A DNA stretch of 40,064 nt from Gallibacterium trehalosifermentans (GTDB lineage: Bacteria; Pseudomonadota; Gammaproteobacteria; Enterobacterales; Pasteurellaceae). The stretch covers positions 1 to 40,064 of the forward strand of contig NZ_JBHLWB010000011.1 in NCBI RefSeq assembly GCF_042433055.1, read 5' to 3'. The notes below the pieces were generated by a model that was not told the origin of the DNA, did no database searches, and saw nothing but the letters and a program-made list of their open reading frames with translations. The position numbers and the translations under genes were made by a program. Of the stretch, positions 1 through 8,238 are shown in pieces (within the stretch, counting starts at the first letter, position 1; each line of letters starts with the position of its first letter).

Positions 1-419
1 AAATGGAGAGAAATGCGGAACAACTCGCTAATATCAAACGAGGAGCTTATATCTTAAAAGATTGTGCAGGCACGCCTGAATTAATTCTGATTGCGACTGG
101 TTCAGAGGTAGAGTTAGCAGTAAAAGTGGCAGCGCAATTAACGGCAGAAGGTCGTAAGGTTCGCGTGGTTTCCATGCCAAGCACCAACGTATTTGATAAA
201 CAAGATGCAGCATATCGAGAAAGCGTATTACCAAGCAATGTAACGAAACGTGTTGCGATAGAAGCGGGGATAAGCGATTTCTGGTACAAATATGTTGGTT
301 TATCAGGACGTGTTGTAGGCATGAATAGCTTTGGCGAATCAGCCCCAGCGGAGGAGTTGTTTAAATTATTTGGTTTTACGGTTGATAACGTAGTAGCAAA
401 AGCGAAAGAGATTTTGTAA
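1..419 (+). CDS. tkt: Transketolase, C-terminal fragment (cut by window start)
   Basis: This is the last ~138 codons of a transketolase, the thiamine-diphosphate enzyme of the non-oxidative pentose phosphate pathway that moves two-carbon ketol units between sugar phosphates. The visible part is the C-terminal domain: the ATGSEVELAV motif near residue 30, the VVSMPS segment, and the conserved VAIEAGISDFWYKYVG and FGESAPAEELF stretches. E. coli TktA (from memory) is very similar here. The reading frame runs off the left edge, so the in-frame ATG at position 3 is an internal methionine. A strong terminator follows 30 bp after the stop. Its neighbour on the other strand is the ribose operon, whose product ribose 5-phosphate is a transketolase substrate; this is a sensible association but I see no shared regulation. 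Confidence 0.95.
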   Translation, partial: MERNAEQLANIKRGAYILKDCAGTPELILIATGSEVELAVKVAAQLTAEGRKVRVVSMPSTNVFDKQDAAYRESVLPSNVTKRVAIEAGISDFWYKYVGLSGRVVGMNSFGESAPAEELFKLFGFTVDNVVAKAKEIL

Positions 420-448
420 TTTATCAACTCTTGATTTGATTAAATAGA

Positions 449-477
449 CCTCTTCTTATCACATAAGAAGAGGTTTT
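449..477 (+). terminator. Rho-independent terminator after transketolase
   Basis: A perfect 11-bp inverted repeat (449-459 with 463-473, loop CAC) is followed by TTTT on the plus strand. It lies between the convergent transketolase and rbsR genes. On the minus strand the tail after the stem is TCTATTT, so it may also weakly end the rbs transcript. Confidence 0.85.
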
Positions 478-490
478 CTGTTATTGAGCG

Positions 491-1486
491 TTAACATTTT
501 TTAACGGATTGGCGCATTACTAACTGAGGTTCAAGCATTAAGGTTTGGTAGGCTTGTTGTGGCGATTTAATTCGTTGTAATAACGTTTCTACTGCAAGTT
601 TTCCCAATTCTGCTTTTGGTTGATGGATCGTGGTGAGCGGTGGCGTTAAATATTGTGCAAGCATAATATTATCGTAACCAATCACGGAAATATCTTCTGG
701 AATGCGTAAACCTTGCTGCCAAGCAACTTGATAAACGCCAACCGCAATCGTATCACTACACGCAAAAATAGCCGTTGGACGATCTTTGGCTAGCAATAAT
801 TTTTTCATTCCCTCAACACCGCCTTCAAAATCGAAATGACTTTCAATAATCCATTCAGGGTTAATTGTAAGGTTTGCGTCTTGTAACGCTTTTTGATAAC
901 CAATTAAACGGTTATGTGCTAAAGATTTATCCAATTTACCCGTGATAATGGCAATTTTTTGATGACCTTGTTCAATCAGGGTTTTGGTCGCTAAATAAGC
1001 GCCTGCTTCTGAATCTTCGTAAATTCGATCCGCATTAAGTGCAGTTGGCCACCAATCCATAATGACCATAGGTAGCTGGACATTGAGTTGTTTCACCAGT
1101 GAATGACGTGCATCAGAATACATTAACAATAAACCATCAACCTGTTTTTGGATTAATGTTTGGATATTTTGTAATAAGCGAGCTTCATCACCATCAGTAC
1201 TAGAAATAATTAAATTGTATTGATGTTGATTACAATATTGTTCAACGCCACTTACCACTTCCGCAAAAAATGGATTGCTGGTGGCAGTCACTAACATACC
1301 TAAGGTTTTGGTTTCTTTAACTTTTAAACTACGAGCAACGGCAGAAGGGGTGTAATTTAATTCTTGTACAACTTTCATAATTTTTTCACGCATCTCATCA
1401 CTGACGTAACGACTATTATTGATGACGTGTGAAACTGTTGATGTAGAAACTTTTGCAATTCTTGCAATGTCTTTCATGGTTGCCAT
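491..1486 (-). CDS. rbsR: Ribose operon repressor RbsR (LacI family)
   Basis: A LacI/GalR-family repressor of 331 aa, the usual family length. Residues ~1-30 form the helix-turn-helix (KDIARIAKVSTSTVSHVIN), followed by the hinge helix near residues 46-56 (TPSAVARSLKV) and a periplasmic-binding-protein-like effector domain (NPFFAEVVSGVEQY, ending in the typical LAVETLLQRI segment). It is the last gene of the ribose operon, 32 nt after rbsK. In the known system ribose bound to RbsR releases it from the operator upstream of rbsD; the palindrome at 6387-6402 fits that role. Identity rests on sequence character plus operon position, so I am confident it is RbsR and not PurR or another paralogue. 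Confidence 0.93.
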   Translation of the reverse strand: MATMKDIARIAKVSTSTVSHVINNSRYVSDEMREKIMKVVQELNYTPSAVARSLKVKETKTLGMLVTATSNPFFAEVVSGVEQYCNQHQYNLIISSTDGDEARLLQNIQTLIQKQVDGLLLMYSDARHSLVKQLNVQLPMVIMDWWPTALNADRIYEDSEAGAYLATKTLIEQGHQKIAIITGKLDKSLAHNRLIGYQKALQDANLTINPEWIIESHFDFEGGVEGMKKLLLAKDRPTAIFACSDTIAVGVYQVAWQQGLRIPEDISVIGYDNIMLAQYLTPPLTTIHQPKAELGKLAVETLLQRIKSPQQAYQTLMLEPQLVMRQSVKKC

Positions 1487-1518
1487 AAATCACCCCTTGT
1501 TACTGCGAATAGGTTAAC

Positions 1519-2448
1519 TTATTTGACTTTCTGTAAAAAAGCAACAGTTTCCTCTTTGGTTGGAATAGAAGATTGTGCGCCAAAACGGGTAACGCTAACT
1601 GCGGCGGCAGCGTGTGCAAATTGGATAGCTTCTTCAAGTGATTGATTTTCGAGTAAAGCGGTAACAAGTGCACCATTAAAGGTATCACCTGCTGCTGTGG
1701 TATCTTTAGCCTCTACACGGAAACCAGGAATAATTTTTTGTAGTTGATTATGACTAATAAAAACCCCTTTTGCCCCTAAGGTAATTAATACAATCGCTAC
1801 CCCTTTTTGGTGGAAAATTTGTGCTGCACGTTTTGCACTCTCTTCATCAACCACTTTTACACCAGTGAGAATTTCAGCTTCGGTTTCATTAGGGGTAATC
1901 ATCGTTAACAGTGAAAATAATTCATCTGGTAATGTACGGGCAGGTGCAGGATTAAGTACAACGTGTGTACCCGCTTGTTTCGCAATTTTAGCTACATACA
2001 TAACACCTTCTAATGGCGTCTCTAATTGCATTAAGATCGCTTCAGATTGGGTAATTTGTTGTGCAAATTTAGCGACAAGATCAGTAGATAAATGTGCATT
2101 TGCCCCAGCAGAAATGACAATACTATTCTCACCATTTTGAGCGACTTGAATCATTGCAATACCCGTAGTTTCACCATCAATCGTGGTAATGCTATTAACA
2201 TTAATACCTTGTTGTTGAAAGGAGGTCTTCATTTGTTGCCCAATATCATCATTGCCGATACAAGCAATAAAGTGAACTTTGGCACCTAAACGAGCTGCTG
2301 CAACTGCTTGATTTGCCCCTTTACCACCGAAAACAATATGATAATTTTTACCTGATAACGTTTCGCCTGGTTGTGGGAAGTGGGGTACTTGAATGACGTG
2401 ATCAGCGTTAATACTACCAAGTACGGTAAGCATTTTATTTGCAGACAT
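1519..2448 (-). CDS. rbsK: Ribokinase
   Basis: A PfkB-family sugar kinase of 309 aa that phosphorylates ribose to ribose 5-phosphate in the cytoplasm. Both family signatures are present: the N-terminal glycine-rich motif GGKGANQAVAAARLG near residues 41-55 and the C-terminal DTTAAGDTFNGALV motif near residue 250, whose Asp is the catalytic base. The SINADHVIQV start and the N-terminal substrate-lid strand are typical of ribokinases. It follows rbsB after an 85-nt gap that contains a hairpin, so it is probably expressed at a lower level than the binding protein. A Shine-Dalgarno sequence (AAGGAG on the minus strand) precedes the ATG. Confidence 0.95.
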   Translation of the reverse strand: MSANKMLTVLGSINADHVIQVPHFPQPGETLSGKNYHIVFGGKGANQAVAAARLGAKVHFIACIGNDDIGQQMKTSFQQQGINVNSITTIDGETTGIAMIQVAQNGENSIVISAGANAHLSTDLVAKFAQQITQSEAILMQLETPLEGVMYVAKIAKQAGTHVVLNPAPARTLPDELFSLLTMITPNETEAEILTGVKVVDEESAKRAAQIFHQKGVAIVLITLGAKGVFISHNQLQKIIPGFRVEAKDTTAAGDTFNGALVTALLENQSLEEAIQFAHAAAAVSVTRFGAQSSIPTKEETVAFLQKVK

Positions 2449-2490
2449 AATAAAAACTCCTTAGATGTTTAATCAATACAACAATATTTG

Positions 2491-2522
2491 AAAAGTGGGT
2501 GAAAAATATTCCTTCCACCCAC
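2491..2522 (-). terminator. Intercistronic hairpin between rbsB and rbsK (attenuator-like)
   Basis: On the minus strand, GTGGGTG (2516-2522) pairs with CACCCAC (2495-2501) and is followed by TTTTC. The 7-bp GC-rich stem with a short T-run just after rbsB suggests partial termination or protection of the rbsB mRNA 3' end. Downstream genes of the same operon follow, so it cannot be a full stop. Confidence 0.55.
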
Positions 2523-2533
2523 GTTTATAGTAA

Positions 2534-3415
2534 TTATTCTTTAGTAACTACTTTTAATGGTACTGGGATTTTCGCTTCAACAGCTTGACCTTTAATCACT
2601 TTATCTGCAGTTTGTACACCTAATGCACCAATAAGCTCAGGTTGTTGTGCAATAGTGGCAGCTAGTTTGCCGCTTTTTACTGCTTTTACACCGTCATCTG
2701 TTCCATCAAAACCAACAATGACCACAGATTTATTTGCTGCTTGGATCGCACGAATTGCACCTAATGCCATTTCATCATTTTGTGCAAATACAGCTTGTAC
2801 ACTTGGTTGAGCTGTTAAAAGATTTTCCATTACGTTTAATCCTTTAGTACGGTCAAAATCGGCTGGTTGGCTTGCAAGAACATTAAAATGGTGAGCGTCA
2901 ACCGCTTGTTTAAATCCTTCACCACGTTCACGAGCAGCAGAGGTGCCAGCGATACCTTCTAATTGGATAACTTTGGCATTATCACCTAGTTTTTGGGCAA
3001 TAAAATCACCCGCCATTTTACCACCAGCAACATTGTCAGATGCGATATGGCTCACGACTTCACCTTGTGCAGCACCACGGTCTAAAGTGATAACTGGAAT
3101 TTTTTTCTGATTAGCAATACGAACTGCATTTGCAACCGCAGTTGAGTCGGTTGGGTTGATTAATAACACTTTTGCACCACGAACAGTGATGTCTTCAATG
3201 TTAGCGAGCTCTTTAGAAGGATCGTTTTGCGAATCTAAGACAACGAGATTATAGCCTAATTTTTGTGCTTCTTTTTCAGCACCTTCTTTTAAGGTAACGA
3301 AAAATGGATTATCTAATGTGGAAACAGCAAGGGCGATAGTCTCTTTTGCTAATGCAACATTACTTGCAAACGTACCGAGAACTAAAGCTGATGCGATAAG
3401 AGTAAGTTTTTTCAT
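2534..3415 (-). CDS. rbsB: Periplasmic D-ribose-binding protein
   Basis: The 293-aa substrate-binding protein of the ribose ABC importer. It starts with a classical signal peptide: MKK, a hydrophobic core, then the cleavage motif NVALA before KETIALAV. The mature part is a type I periplasmic binding protein with DNPFFVTLKEGAEKEA near the start, the ALINPTDS-like segment (VLLINPTDS), and the hinge/ligand regions TLDRGAAQG, FAQNDEMALGA and VGFDGTDDGV, which are characteristic of ribose binders. It is the fourth gene of the operon, 35 nt after rbsC. The hairpin after the gene probably allows a higher protein dose than for the membrane parts. Confidence 0.96.
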   Translation of the reverse strand: MKKLTLIASALVLGTFASNVALAKETIALAVSTLDNPFFVTLKEGAEKEAQKLGYNLVVLDSQNDPSKELANIEDITVRGAKVLLINPTDSTAVANAVRIANQKKIPVITLDRGAAQGEVVSHIASDNVAGGKMAGDFIAQKLGDNAKVIQLEGIAGTSAARERGEGFKQAVDAHHFNVLASQPADFDRTKGLNVMENLLTAQPSVQAVFAQNDEMALGAIRAIQAANKSVVIVGFDGTDDGVKAVKSGKLAATIAQQPELIGALGVQTADKVIKGQAVEAKIPVPLKVVTKE

Positions 3416-3450
3416 AAAGGTTCTCCTTTAATTAGGGTTGACTAAATAAG

Positions 3451-4428
3451 TTAGGCTGATTTACGACGACAAAAATGATCTGTGAGTACAGCAAGTAAGA
3501 TCACAATAGATTTAGCAATCATTTGGTAATAAGACGAAATATCTAAAAGGTTTAGCGCATTATTTAAGAAACCAATAATTAATGCCCCGATTAAAGTCCC
3601 CATAATACGTCCTTTACCTCCCATTAAACTTGTACCACCAACCACGACAGCAGCAATCGCATCTAACTCATAAGATACACCAGCAGTCGGTTGAGCAGAA
3701 GATAAACGAGAAGTAACAATCAGGCCTGCAACAGTTGCAAGAAAACCACTGGCGGCATAAACGAAGATTTTTACTTTATCAACATTGATACCAGATAAGC
3801 GGGTCGCAGATTCATTACCACCAAGGGCATAGATATAACGACCGATAGGTGTATGTTTAAGTAGATACCAAGCAATGGCGAAAATAATTGCCATTAACCA
3901 GATTGGGAATGGAATACCAAATAAATAACCTGTACCCAAGAAAGTGAAATGATCGGCTGCATCTGAAAAACCAATGCTAATAGGACGACCATCAGTATAA
4001 ACCATAGTAACACCACGCAATAAAGTCATAGTAACTAGGGTGGCAATAAAGGCTTGAACTTTACCTTTTGCAATGATGATGCCACTTATACCACCAAGTA
4101 AGGTGCCAAAGAGTAATACGAGTGGAATCACAACAAAAATTGAAAGCTCAAGGTTTACTAATGATGCTGCTATTGCACCAGTTAACGCAAGGATTGATCC
4201 AACCGATAGATCAATTCCAGCTGTTAAGATAACAAATGTCATTCCTACTGCAATAATTGCATTCACAGAGGTTTGACGGAGAATATTCAATAAGTTATCG
4301 ATTGTGAAAAAATTTGGGCTAATCAAAGAAACGGTAACAATGAGAACAAGCAATGCAATAATAGAACGTTGTTCGATTAAAAATTCTTTTATATTAAATT
4401 GTTTATTTGTCATGGTTGGGGTAGCCAT
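3451..4428 (-). CDS. rbsC: Ribose ABC transporter permease
   Basis: A 325-aa inner-membrane permease of the BPD_transp_2 type. Several hydrophobic helices can be seen, starting around residues 20-42 (IIALLVLIVTVSLIS) and continuing with the conserved TAGIDLSVGSILALTGAIAA stretch and the cytoplasmic coupling loop RLSGINVDKVKIFVYAASG. The GGTSLMGGKGRIMGTLIGALIIGFLNN segment near the C terminus is a hallmark of ribose/xylose-type permeases. It forms the translocation pore and works with two copies of the RbsA ATPase function and RbsB. The gene is 16 nt downstream of rbsA, so translational coupling is likely. Confidence 0.95.
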   Translation of the reverse strand: MATPTMTNKQFNIKEFLIEQRSIIALLVLIVTVSLISPNFFTIDNLLNILRQTSVNAIIAVGMTFVILTAGIDLSVGSILALTGAIAASLVNLELSIFVVIPLVLLFGTLLGGISGIIIAKGKVQAFIATLVTMTLLRGVTMVYTDGRPISIGFSDAADHFTFLGTGYLFGIPFPIWLMAIIFAIAWYLLKHTPIGRYIYALGGNESATRLSGINVDKVKIFVYAASGFLATVAGLIVTSRLSSAQPTAGVSYELDAIAAVVVGGTSLMGGKGRIMGTLIGALIIGFLNNALNLLDISSYYQMIAKSIVILLAVLTDHFCRRKSA

Positions 4429-4444
4429 AGTATATCCTTATTAA

Positions 4445-5932
4445 TTAATGAATTTGTGTAATTGCGGCAGTAAGGAGTTTTTCCTGATTAACATCATCAC
4501 GTAAAAATTCAGCACTAATTTCACCATTATTCATCACTAAAACGCGATCACTCATACCAATAATTTCAGGCATATCTGAAGAAACGAGGATAATACTCAT
4601 TCCTTCCTCTTTAAATTTATTGATTAATTGATAGATTTCTTTTTTTGCACCAACATCAATTCCACGTGTTGGTTCATCAAGAATTAACACATCGGGGCGA
4701 GTCATCAGACCTTTAGCAATCGCCACTTTCTGTTGATTACCGCCAGAGAGTAAACCAATCGTTTGATCCATTGATGGTGTTTTAATCTTAAATAGATCAA
4801 TGAAATCCGTTACCATCATTTTTTCTTTCTTATGATTAATAGAGTAATGTTCGGTTAATTGTTTTAATGCAGTTAGTGTCATGTTTTCTTTTATTGTCAT
4901 ACCTAACACTAAGCCATCACCTTTTCGATCTTCTGAAATATAGACAATGCCATTGTGTAGACCATCTTGTGGTGAGTGAATGGAAAGTTGTTTTTGATGT
5001 AAATAGATTTCGCCACTGGTTTTATGATAAGCACCATAAATTAACTTCATTAATTCAGTTCTGCCAGCGCCCATTAAGCCAGAAATACCTAAAATTTCGC
5101 CTTTCTTTAAATGAAAAGAAGCGTTATGCACACCATGCCCACTAAGATTTTTCACTTCTAAGACAATTTCTCCCATTGGAGAATTGATATGCGGATATTG
5201 TTCGGCAAGTTTCCGCCCAACCATCAGTTCAATTAATTGTTCTTCATTGATTTGGCTTAGTTCACATTCAGTAATCAATTCACCATCACGTAAAATTGTT
5301 ACATCATCGCAAATAGTAAAAATATCTTGCATACGGTGAGAGATAAACACAATGCCACAACCTTGTGCTTTGAGTTCTCGGATTACATCAAATAGTGCAG
5401 CCGTTTCGGTATCAGTGAGAGCGTCAGTTGGCTCGTCCATAATAATCACTTTCGCATCAAAGCTAAGTGCTTTGGCAATTTCGATCATCTGTAATTCACC
5501 AAGCGATAACTGATCGACTGGCGTGGACGGACTATGTTTTACTTTTAAACGGCGGAGTAATTTTTCTGATTCAGCAGACATTTTTGCCCAATCGATCCCG
5601 CCAAATCGGGTGGTAAATTCACGACCTAAAAAGATATTTTCCGCAATAGTAAGATTAGGAATAATATTTAATTCTTGATGAATAATACTGATTCCTGCAA
5701 GTTGTGAGGCTTTAGGATTTTTAAAGGTAACTTCTTGACCAAGATAGTGAATCGAACCTTTATCTTTTGTATAAATGCCCGTCAAAATTTTCATCAAGGT
5801 AGATTTACCTGCACCATTTTCGCCCATTAATGCCATGACTCTACCAGGATAGACTGACAATCCTGCCTTATACAAAGCACGTACACCAGGGAAAGATTTG
5901 CAGATATTGTCTAATTTAAGAATTGGTTGCAT
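4445..5932 (-). CDS. rbsA: Ribose import ATP-binding protein
   Basis: A 495-aa protein with two tandem ABC ATPase domains, the expected arrangement for the carbohydrate uptake 2 family. The first domain has Walker A GENGAGKST near residue 37, the signature LSLGELQMIEIAKAL and Walker B VIIMDEPTDAL. The second has the degenerate P-loop GLMGAGRTEL near residue 287, the signature LSGGNQQKVAIAKGL and Walker B VLILDEPTRGID. The degenerate second P-loop is normal for this family. It energises ribose uptake through RbsC. The first signature has LSLGE instead of LSGGQ, also typical of the N-terminal site of RbsA-like proteins. Confidence 0.96.
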   Translation of the reverse strand: MQPILKLDNICKSFPGVRALYKAGLSVYPGRVMALMGENGAGKSTLMKILTGIYTKDKGSIHYLGQEVTFKNPKASQLAGISIIHQELNIIPNLTIAENIFLGREFTTRFGGIDWAKMSAESEKLLRRLKVKHSPSTPVDQLSLGELQMIEIAKALSFDAKVIIMDEPTDALTDTETAALFDVIRELKAQGCGIVFISHRMQDIFTICDDVTILRDGELITECELSQINEEQLIELMVGRKLAEQYPHINSPMGEIVLEVKNLSGHGVHNASFHLKKGEILGISGLMGAGRTELMKLIYGAYHKTSGEIYLHQKQLSIHSPQDGLHNGIVYISEDRKGDGLVLGMTIKENMTLTALKQLTEHYSINHKKEKMMVTDFIDLFKIKTPSMDQTIGLLSGGNQQKVAIAKGLMTRPDVLILDEPTRGIDVGAKKEIYQLINKFKEEGMSIILVSSDMPEIIGMSDRVLVMNNGEISAEFLRDDVNQEKLLTAAITQIH

Positions 5933-5944
5933 CGTTTTTGCCTC

Positions 5945-6364
5945 TTAAAAAGGAACACCTGAATAAATAATAATGTTGGCATAAGGTGTACATTCACCAG
6001 AACGGACAAATCCTTTACTGGCTTGGCTAGTTTGTTTGAATTCTGTATGTGAAACGTAATCAATGATGATTTCGTTATTTTGTTGTTGTCCTAATTGCGC
6101 CAAACGTTGTAATAAAGCAGTATGGATAACAGGATTTTTTTCTTTAATTTCTTCTGCGAGTAAGACTTTTTCAACGAAACATTCACTCACAACAGCATCA
6201 AAAATAGCAAGAAAACTTGGAATACCTGAGGTTAAGGCGAGATCAACACAATCTGCGTGTCTTGGAATAGGCAATCCCGCATCACAAAGCGTAAGTGAAT
6301 CGGTATGACCTAAAGTTGCAATGACATGAGAGAGGTGTGAATTTAAAATACCGACTTTTTTCAT
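5945..6364 (-). CDS. rbsD: D-ribose pyranase
   Basis: A 139-aa RbsD/FucU-family enzyme that interconverts the pyranose forms of ribose so that ribokinase receives the right form. The N terminus MKKVGILNSHLSHVIATLGHTD contains the catalytic His20 in LGHTD, followed by CDAGLPIP. The C terminus has the conserved FVRSGECTPYANIIIYSGVPF substrate-binding segment. Its length matches the E. coli protein. It is the first gene of the operon, 12 nt before rbsA, with the operator and promoter directly upstream and a clear Shine-Dalgarno (TAGGAGT on the minus strand). Confidence 0.96.
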   Translation of the reverse strand: MKKVGILNSHLSHVIATLGHTDSLTLCDAGLPIPRHADCVDLALTSGIPSFLAIFDAVVSECFVEKVLLAEEIKEKNPVIHTALLQRLAQLGQQQNNEIIIDYVSHTEFKQTSQASKGFVRSGECTPYANIIIYSGVPF

Positions 6365-6386
6365 TTTTTACTCCTATTTTTTCGTC

Positions 6387-6402
6387 ATCGAAACGTTTCG
6401 AT
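6387..6402. promoter_or_regulatory. RbsR operator palindrome
   Basis: ATCGAAACGTTTCGAT is a perfect 16-bp palindrome with the central CG step and CGAAACGTTTCG core expected of ribose repressors of the LacI family. It sits 22 bp upstream of the rbsD start and just downstream of the predicted -10, covering the predicted transcription start. Confidence 0.88.
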
Positions 6403-6405
6403 AGA

Positions 6406-6434
6406 ATGATAGAGCAGTTTTTCTACCCTGAAAA
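6406..6434 (-). promoter_or_regulatory. Predicted rbs operon promoter
   Basis: On the minus strand a TTTTCA box (6429-6434) is separated by exactly 17 bp from a TATCAT box (6406-6411). The start would fall near 6399, inside the RbsR palindrome. The weak -35 agrees with dependence on the CRP site upstream. Confidence 0.6.
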
Positions 6435-6451
6435 TAAGCAAATTTTAAATT

Positions 6452-6467
6452 TGTGAAGTGGATCAAA
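6452..6467. promoter_or_regulatory. Predicted CRP-cAMP site of the rbs promoter
   Basis: TGTGAAGTGGATCAAA matches the CRP pattern TGTGA-N6-TCACA at 8 of 10 positions, with one perfect half-site and correct spacing. Its centre is about 60 bp upstream of the predicted start, the classic class I position. Confidence 0.65.
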
Positions 6468-6703
6468 AAATAAACGAAATGTCGATAACAGGGGGCAGGT
6501 TACGAAGAGAGGTAAACTTGCTGAATTATCAGTAGAAATTGGTTTTCTTAGCAAATTTCTTGTTGCTCATTTTCAATTTTTTTTGCTTGTTCACTTAAAT
6601 GTTATTGATATGATTTTTTTGATTTTTAAATAAACAGGTAATTCTGGATTATGATAGCAAAAGATCAACTAGCATAATATTTAAAGATATTTAGGAGCAT
6701 TTT
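6468..6703. other. Intergenic region between rbs operon and the oxamate-type cluster
   Basis: About 235 bp, very AT-rich, with no ORF that looks coding. It must carry the promoter of the plus-strand cluster. A TAATAT box (6675-6680) lies 23 bp before the LysR gene, but no convincing -35 is seen. GAAATT (6535-6540) and AATTTC (6554-6559) form an interrupted inverted repeat that could be a LysR-type site; this is only a suggestion. AGGAG (6693-6697) is the ribosome binding site of the next gene. Confidence 0.4.
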
Positions 6704-7609
6704 ATGGGACTTTCTTCAGATTCAATCAGAATTTTACAGGTGATTAGTAAAACGGGAAGTTTTAGTGAAGCTGCAAAAGTATTGTGTCGGGTACCTTCTG
6801 CTATTGGTTATAGTGCAAGAAAAATGGAAGAAGAAATAGGTATTAAATTATTTGAGCGTAGAAATGGACATATACAATTAACTTCAGCAGCAAATTATAT
6901 ATTAGAGCAAGGAGACTGGATTTTACAGGGACTACAAGAGTTAGAGCGAAATGCTGTGCGTTTAAATGAAGGTGTCGAAAGTCAGTTTAGAATTGCGTTA
7001 AATTATATTATTAATCACCAACCCATTCCTAAATTATTAGCTAACTTATTAGATAAATTTCCCGCAACAGAATTTTCAATTCGTACTGAAGTTTATAACG
7101 GTACATGGGATTCATTATATGAAGATCGGGCTGATTTTGTTATTGGCGCACCGCAGAATCCACCATGGAGTCATGGCAATATTTCTACTGAATATTTAGG
7201 CGATGTAGAGTGGGTTTTTTTAGTGTCGCCAAATCACCCGCTTGCCACAGAAGAACAGGTCTTAAAAGCAGCAAAACTGCGTCAATTTCCGTCAATTATC
7301 GTGCATGACTCATCTATTGCGCTACAACATAAGAAAACATGGGCTTTAAAAGGACAAAAGGTTATTTATGTCGCGGATTTAAATATGGTGTTGTCAATGA
7401 TTATTGAAGGCGTGGGGATTGGGTTTGTTCCGCGAGGGTTTGCGGCATCGGCTTTATTAAAAGGAACTGTTGTCGAAAAAGTTATTGCGGAGCATAAGCA
7501 ACCTATTCGTGTTTATTATGCGTGGAAAAATCAACGAAATAGTCAAATTATTAATTACTTATTAGATCTGTTATGTACAGATGAATATCGAAATCAATGG
7601 TTAATTTAA
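6704..7609 (+). CDS. LysR-family transcriptional regulator, AllS-like
   Basis: A 301-aa LysR-type regulator with the N-terminal winged helix-turn-helix (GSFSEAAKVLCRVPSAIGYSARKMEEEIGIKLFERR, residues ~18-53 in pieces) and a C-terminal effector domain. Several features recall E. coli AllS, the activator of allantoin catabolism: the VRLNEGVESQ link, NYIINHQPIPKLLANLL, the YNGTWDSLYE motif, and IEGVGIGFVPRGF. AGGAG lies 6 nt before the ATG. It is the first gene of a tight plus-strand run of oxamate/carbamoyl genes, so it is probably both a member of the operon and its regulator. The family sense of AllS is an inference from my memory of that protein; the effector may be allantoin-like, glyoxylate-like or an oxalurate relative. 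Confidence 0.8.
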   Translation: MGLSSDSIRILQVISKTGSFSEAAKVLCRVPSAIGYSARKMEEEIGIKLFERRNGHIQLTSAANYILEQGDWILQGLQELERNAVRLNEGVESQFRIALNYIINHQPIPKLLANLLDKFPATEFSIRTEVYNGTWDSLYEDRADFVIGAPQNPPWSHGNISTEYLGDVEWVFLVSPNHPLATEEQVLKAAKLRQFPSIIVHDSSIALQHKKTWALKGQKVIYVADLNMVLSMIIEGVGIGFVPRGFAASALLKGTVVEKVIAEHKQPIRVYYAWKNQRNSQIINYLLDLLCTDEYRNQWLI

Positions 7610-7635
7610 TTTATTCAACAACGAAGGAGAAAATG

Positions 7636-8229
7636 ATGAGTGAATTACTTTTTAGTGCGGCTGCTACGGGGAATTGTTCCCAAATTAGGCAGTTATTATC
7701 GCAAAAAGAGGTGGACATTAATGCTACAGATAAAGGCAAGAGAACGCCGATTTTGGTTGCAGCACAGCATAAACAATATGATGCGATACGTTTATTAGCT
7801 GAATATGGTGCAGATATTAATGCTCAGGATAATAAATGTTTTAATCCGTTTATTTATGGTTGTATTCATAATGATTTATCACTTGTGAAATTGATGGTGG
7901 AGTTAGGTTGTGATCTGACACGTTTAACGCGATTTGGTGGTAATGGTTTAACGCCAGCTGCAGAGAAAGGACATGAGGAGATTGTGCAGTTTTTATTGGA
8001 GAATACGGATATTAATGTGAATCTGACGAATACTGTTGGTTGGACTGCATTAATTGAGGCAATTATTCTCAATGATGGTGGGGAGAAAATGCAGCGCATT
8101 GTTCGTTTGTTATTAGAACATGATGCCGACCCTACGATGACAGATGAATGGGGCGTATCGCCATTAGAGCTGGCTCGTCGTAAAGGTTACCAAGAAATAG
8201 CCGATATTATTGCAGAATATCTTAAATAG
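7636..8229 (+). CDS. Ankyrin-repeat protein in the oxamate-type cluster
   Basis: A cytoplasmic protein of 197 aa built almost wholly of ankyrin repeats. About five or six units can be seen, for example GKRTPILVAAQHKQYDAIRLL, NPFIYGCIHNDLSLVKLMVE, GLTPAAEKGHEEIVQFLLE, GWTALIEAII followed by MQRIVRLLLEH, and GVSPLELARRKGYQEIADII. No signal peptide, membrane segment or enzymatic motif is present. Start choice: an upstream in-frame ATG at 7597 overlaps the LysR gene, but AAGGAG at 7624-7629 has correct spacing to the ATG at 7636 (an adjacent ATG at 7633 is also possible). It sits 9 nt before the DUF2877 gene. Ankyrin units bind proteins, so a scaffold or modulator of the neighbouring multi-subunit enzyme is a reasonable inference, with no direct proof. 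Confidence 0.85.
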   Translation: MSELLFSAAATGNCSQIRQLLSQKEVDINATDKGKRTPILVAAQHKQYDAIRLLAEYGADINAQDNKCFNPFIYGCIHNDLSLVKLMVELGCDLTRLTRFGGNGLTPAAEKGHEEIVQFLLENTDINVNLTNTVGWTALIEAIILNDGGEKMQRIVRLLLEHDADPTMTDEWGVSPLELARRKGYQEIADIIAEYLK

Positions 8230-8238
8230 GCGGTAAAT

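Noticed and set aside
7597..7635. Longer N terminus for the ankyrin protein overlapping the LysR gene
   Set aside because: The AAGGAG at 7624-7629 is inside this extension and correctly spaced for the ATG at 7636.
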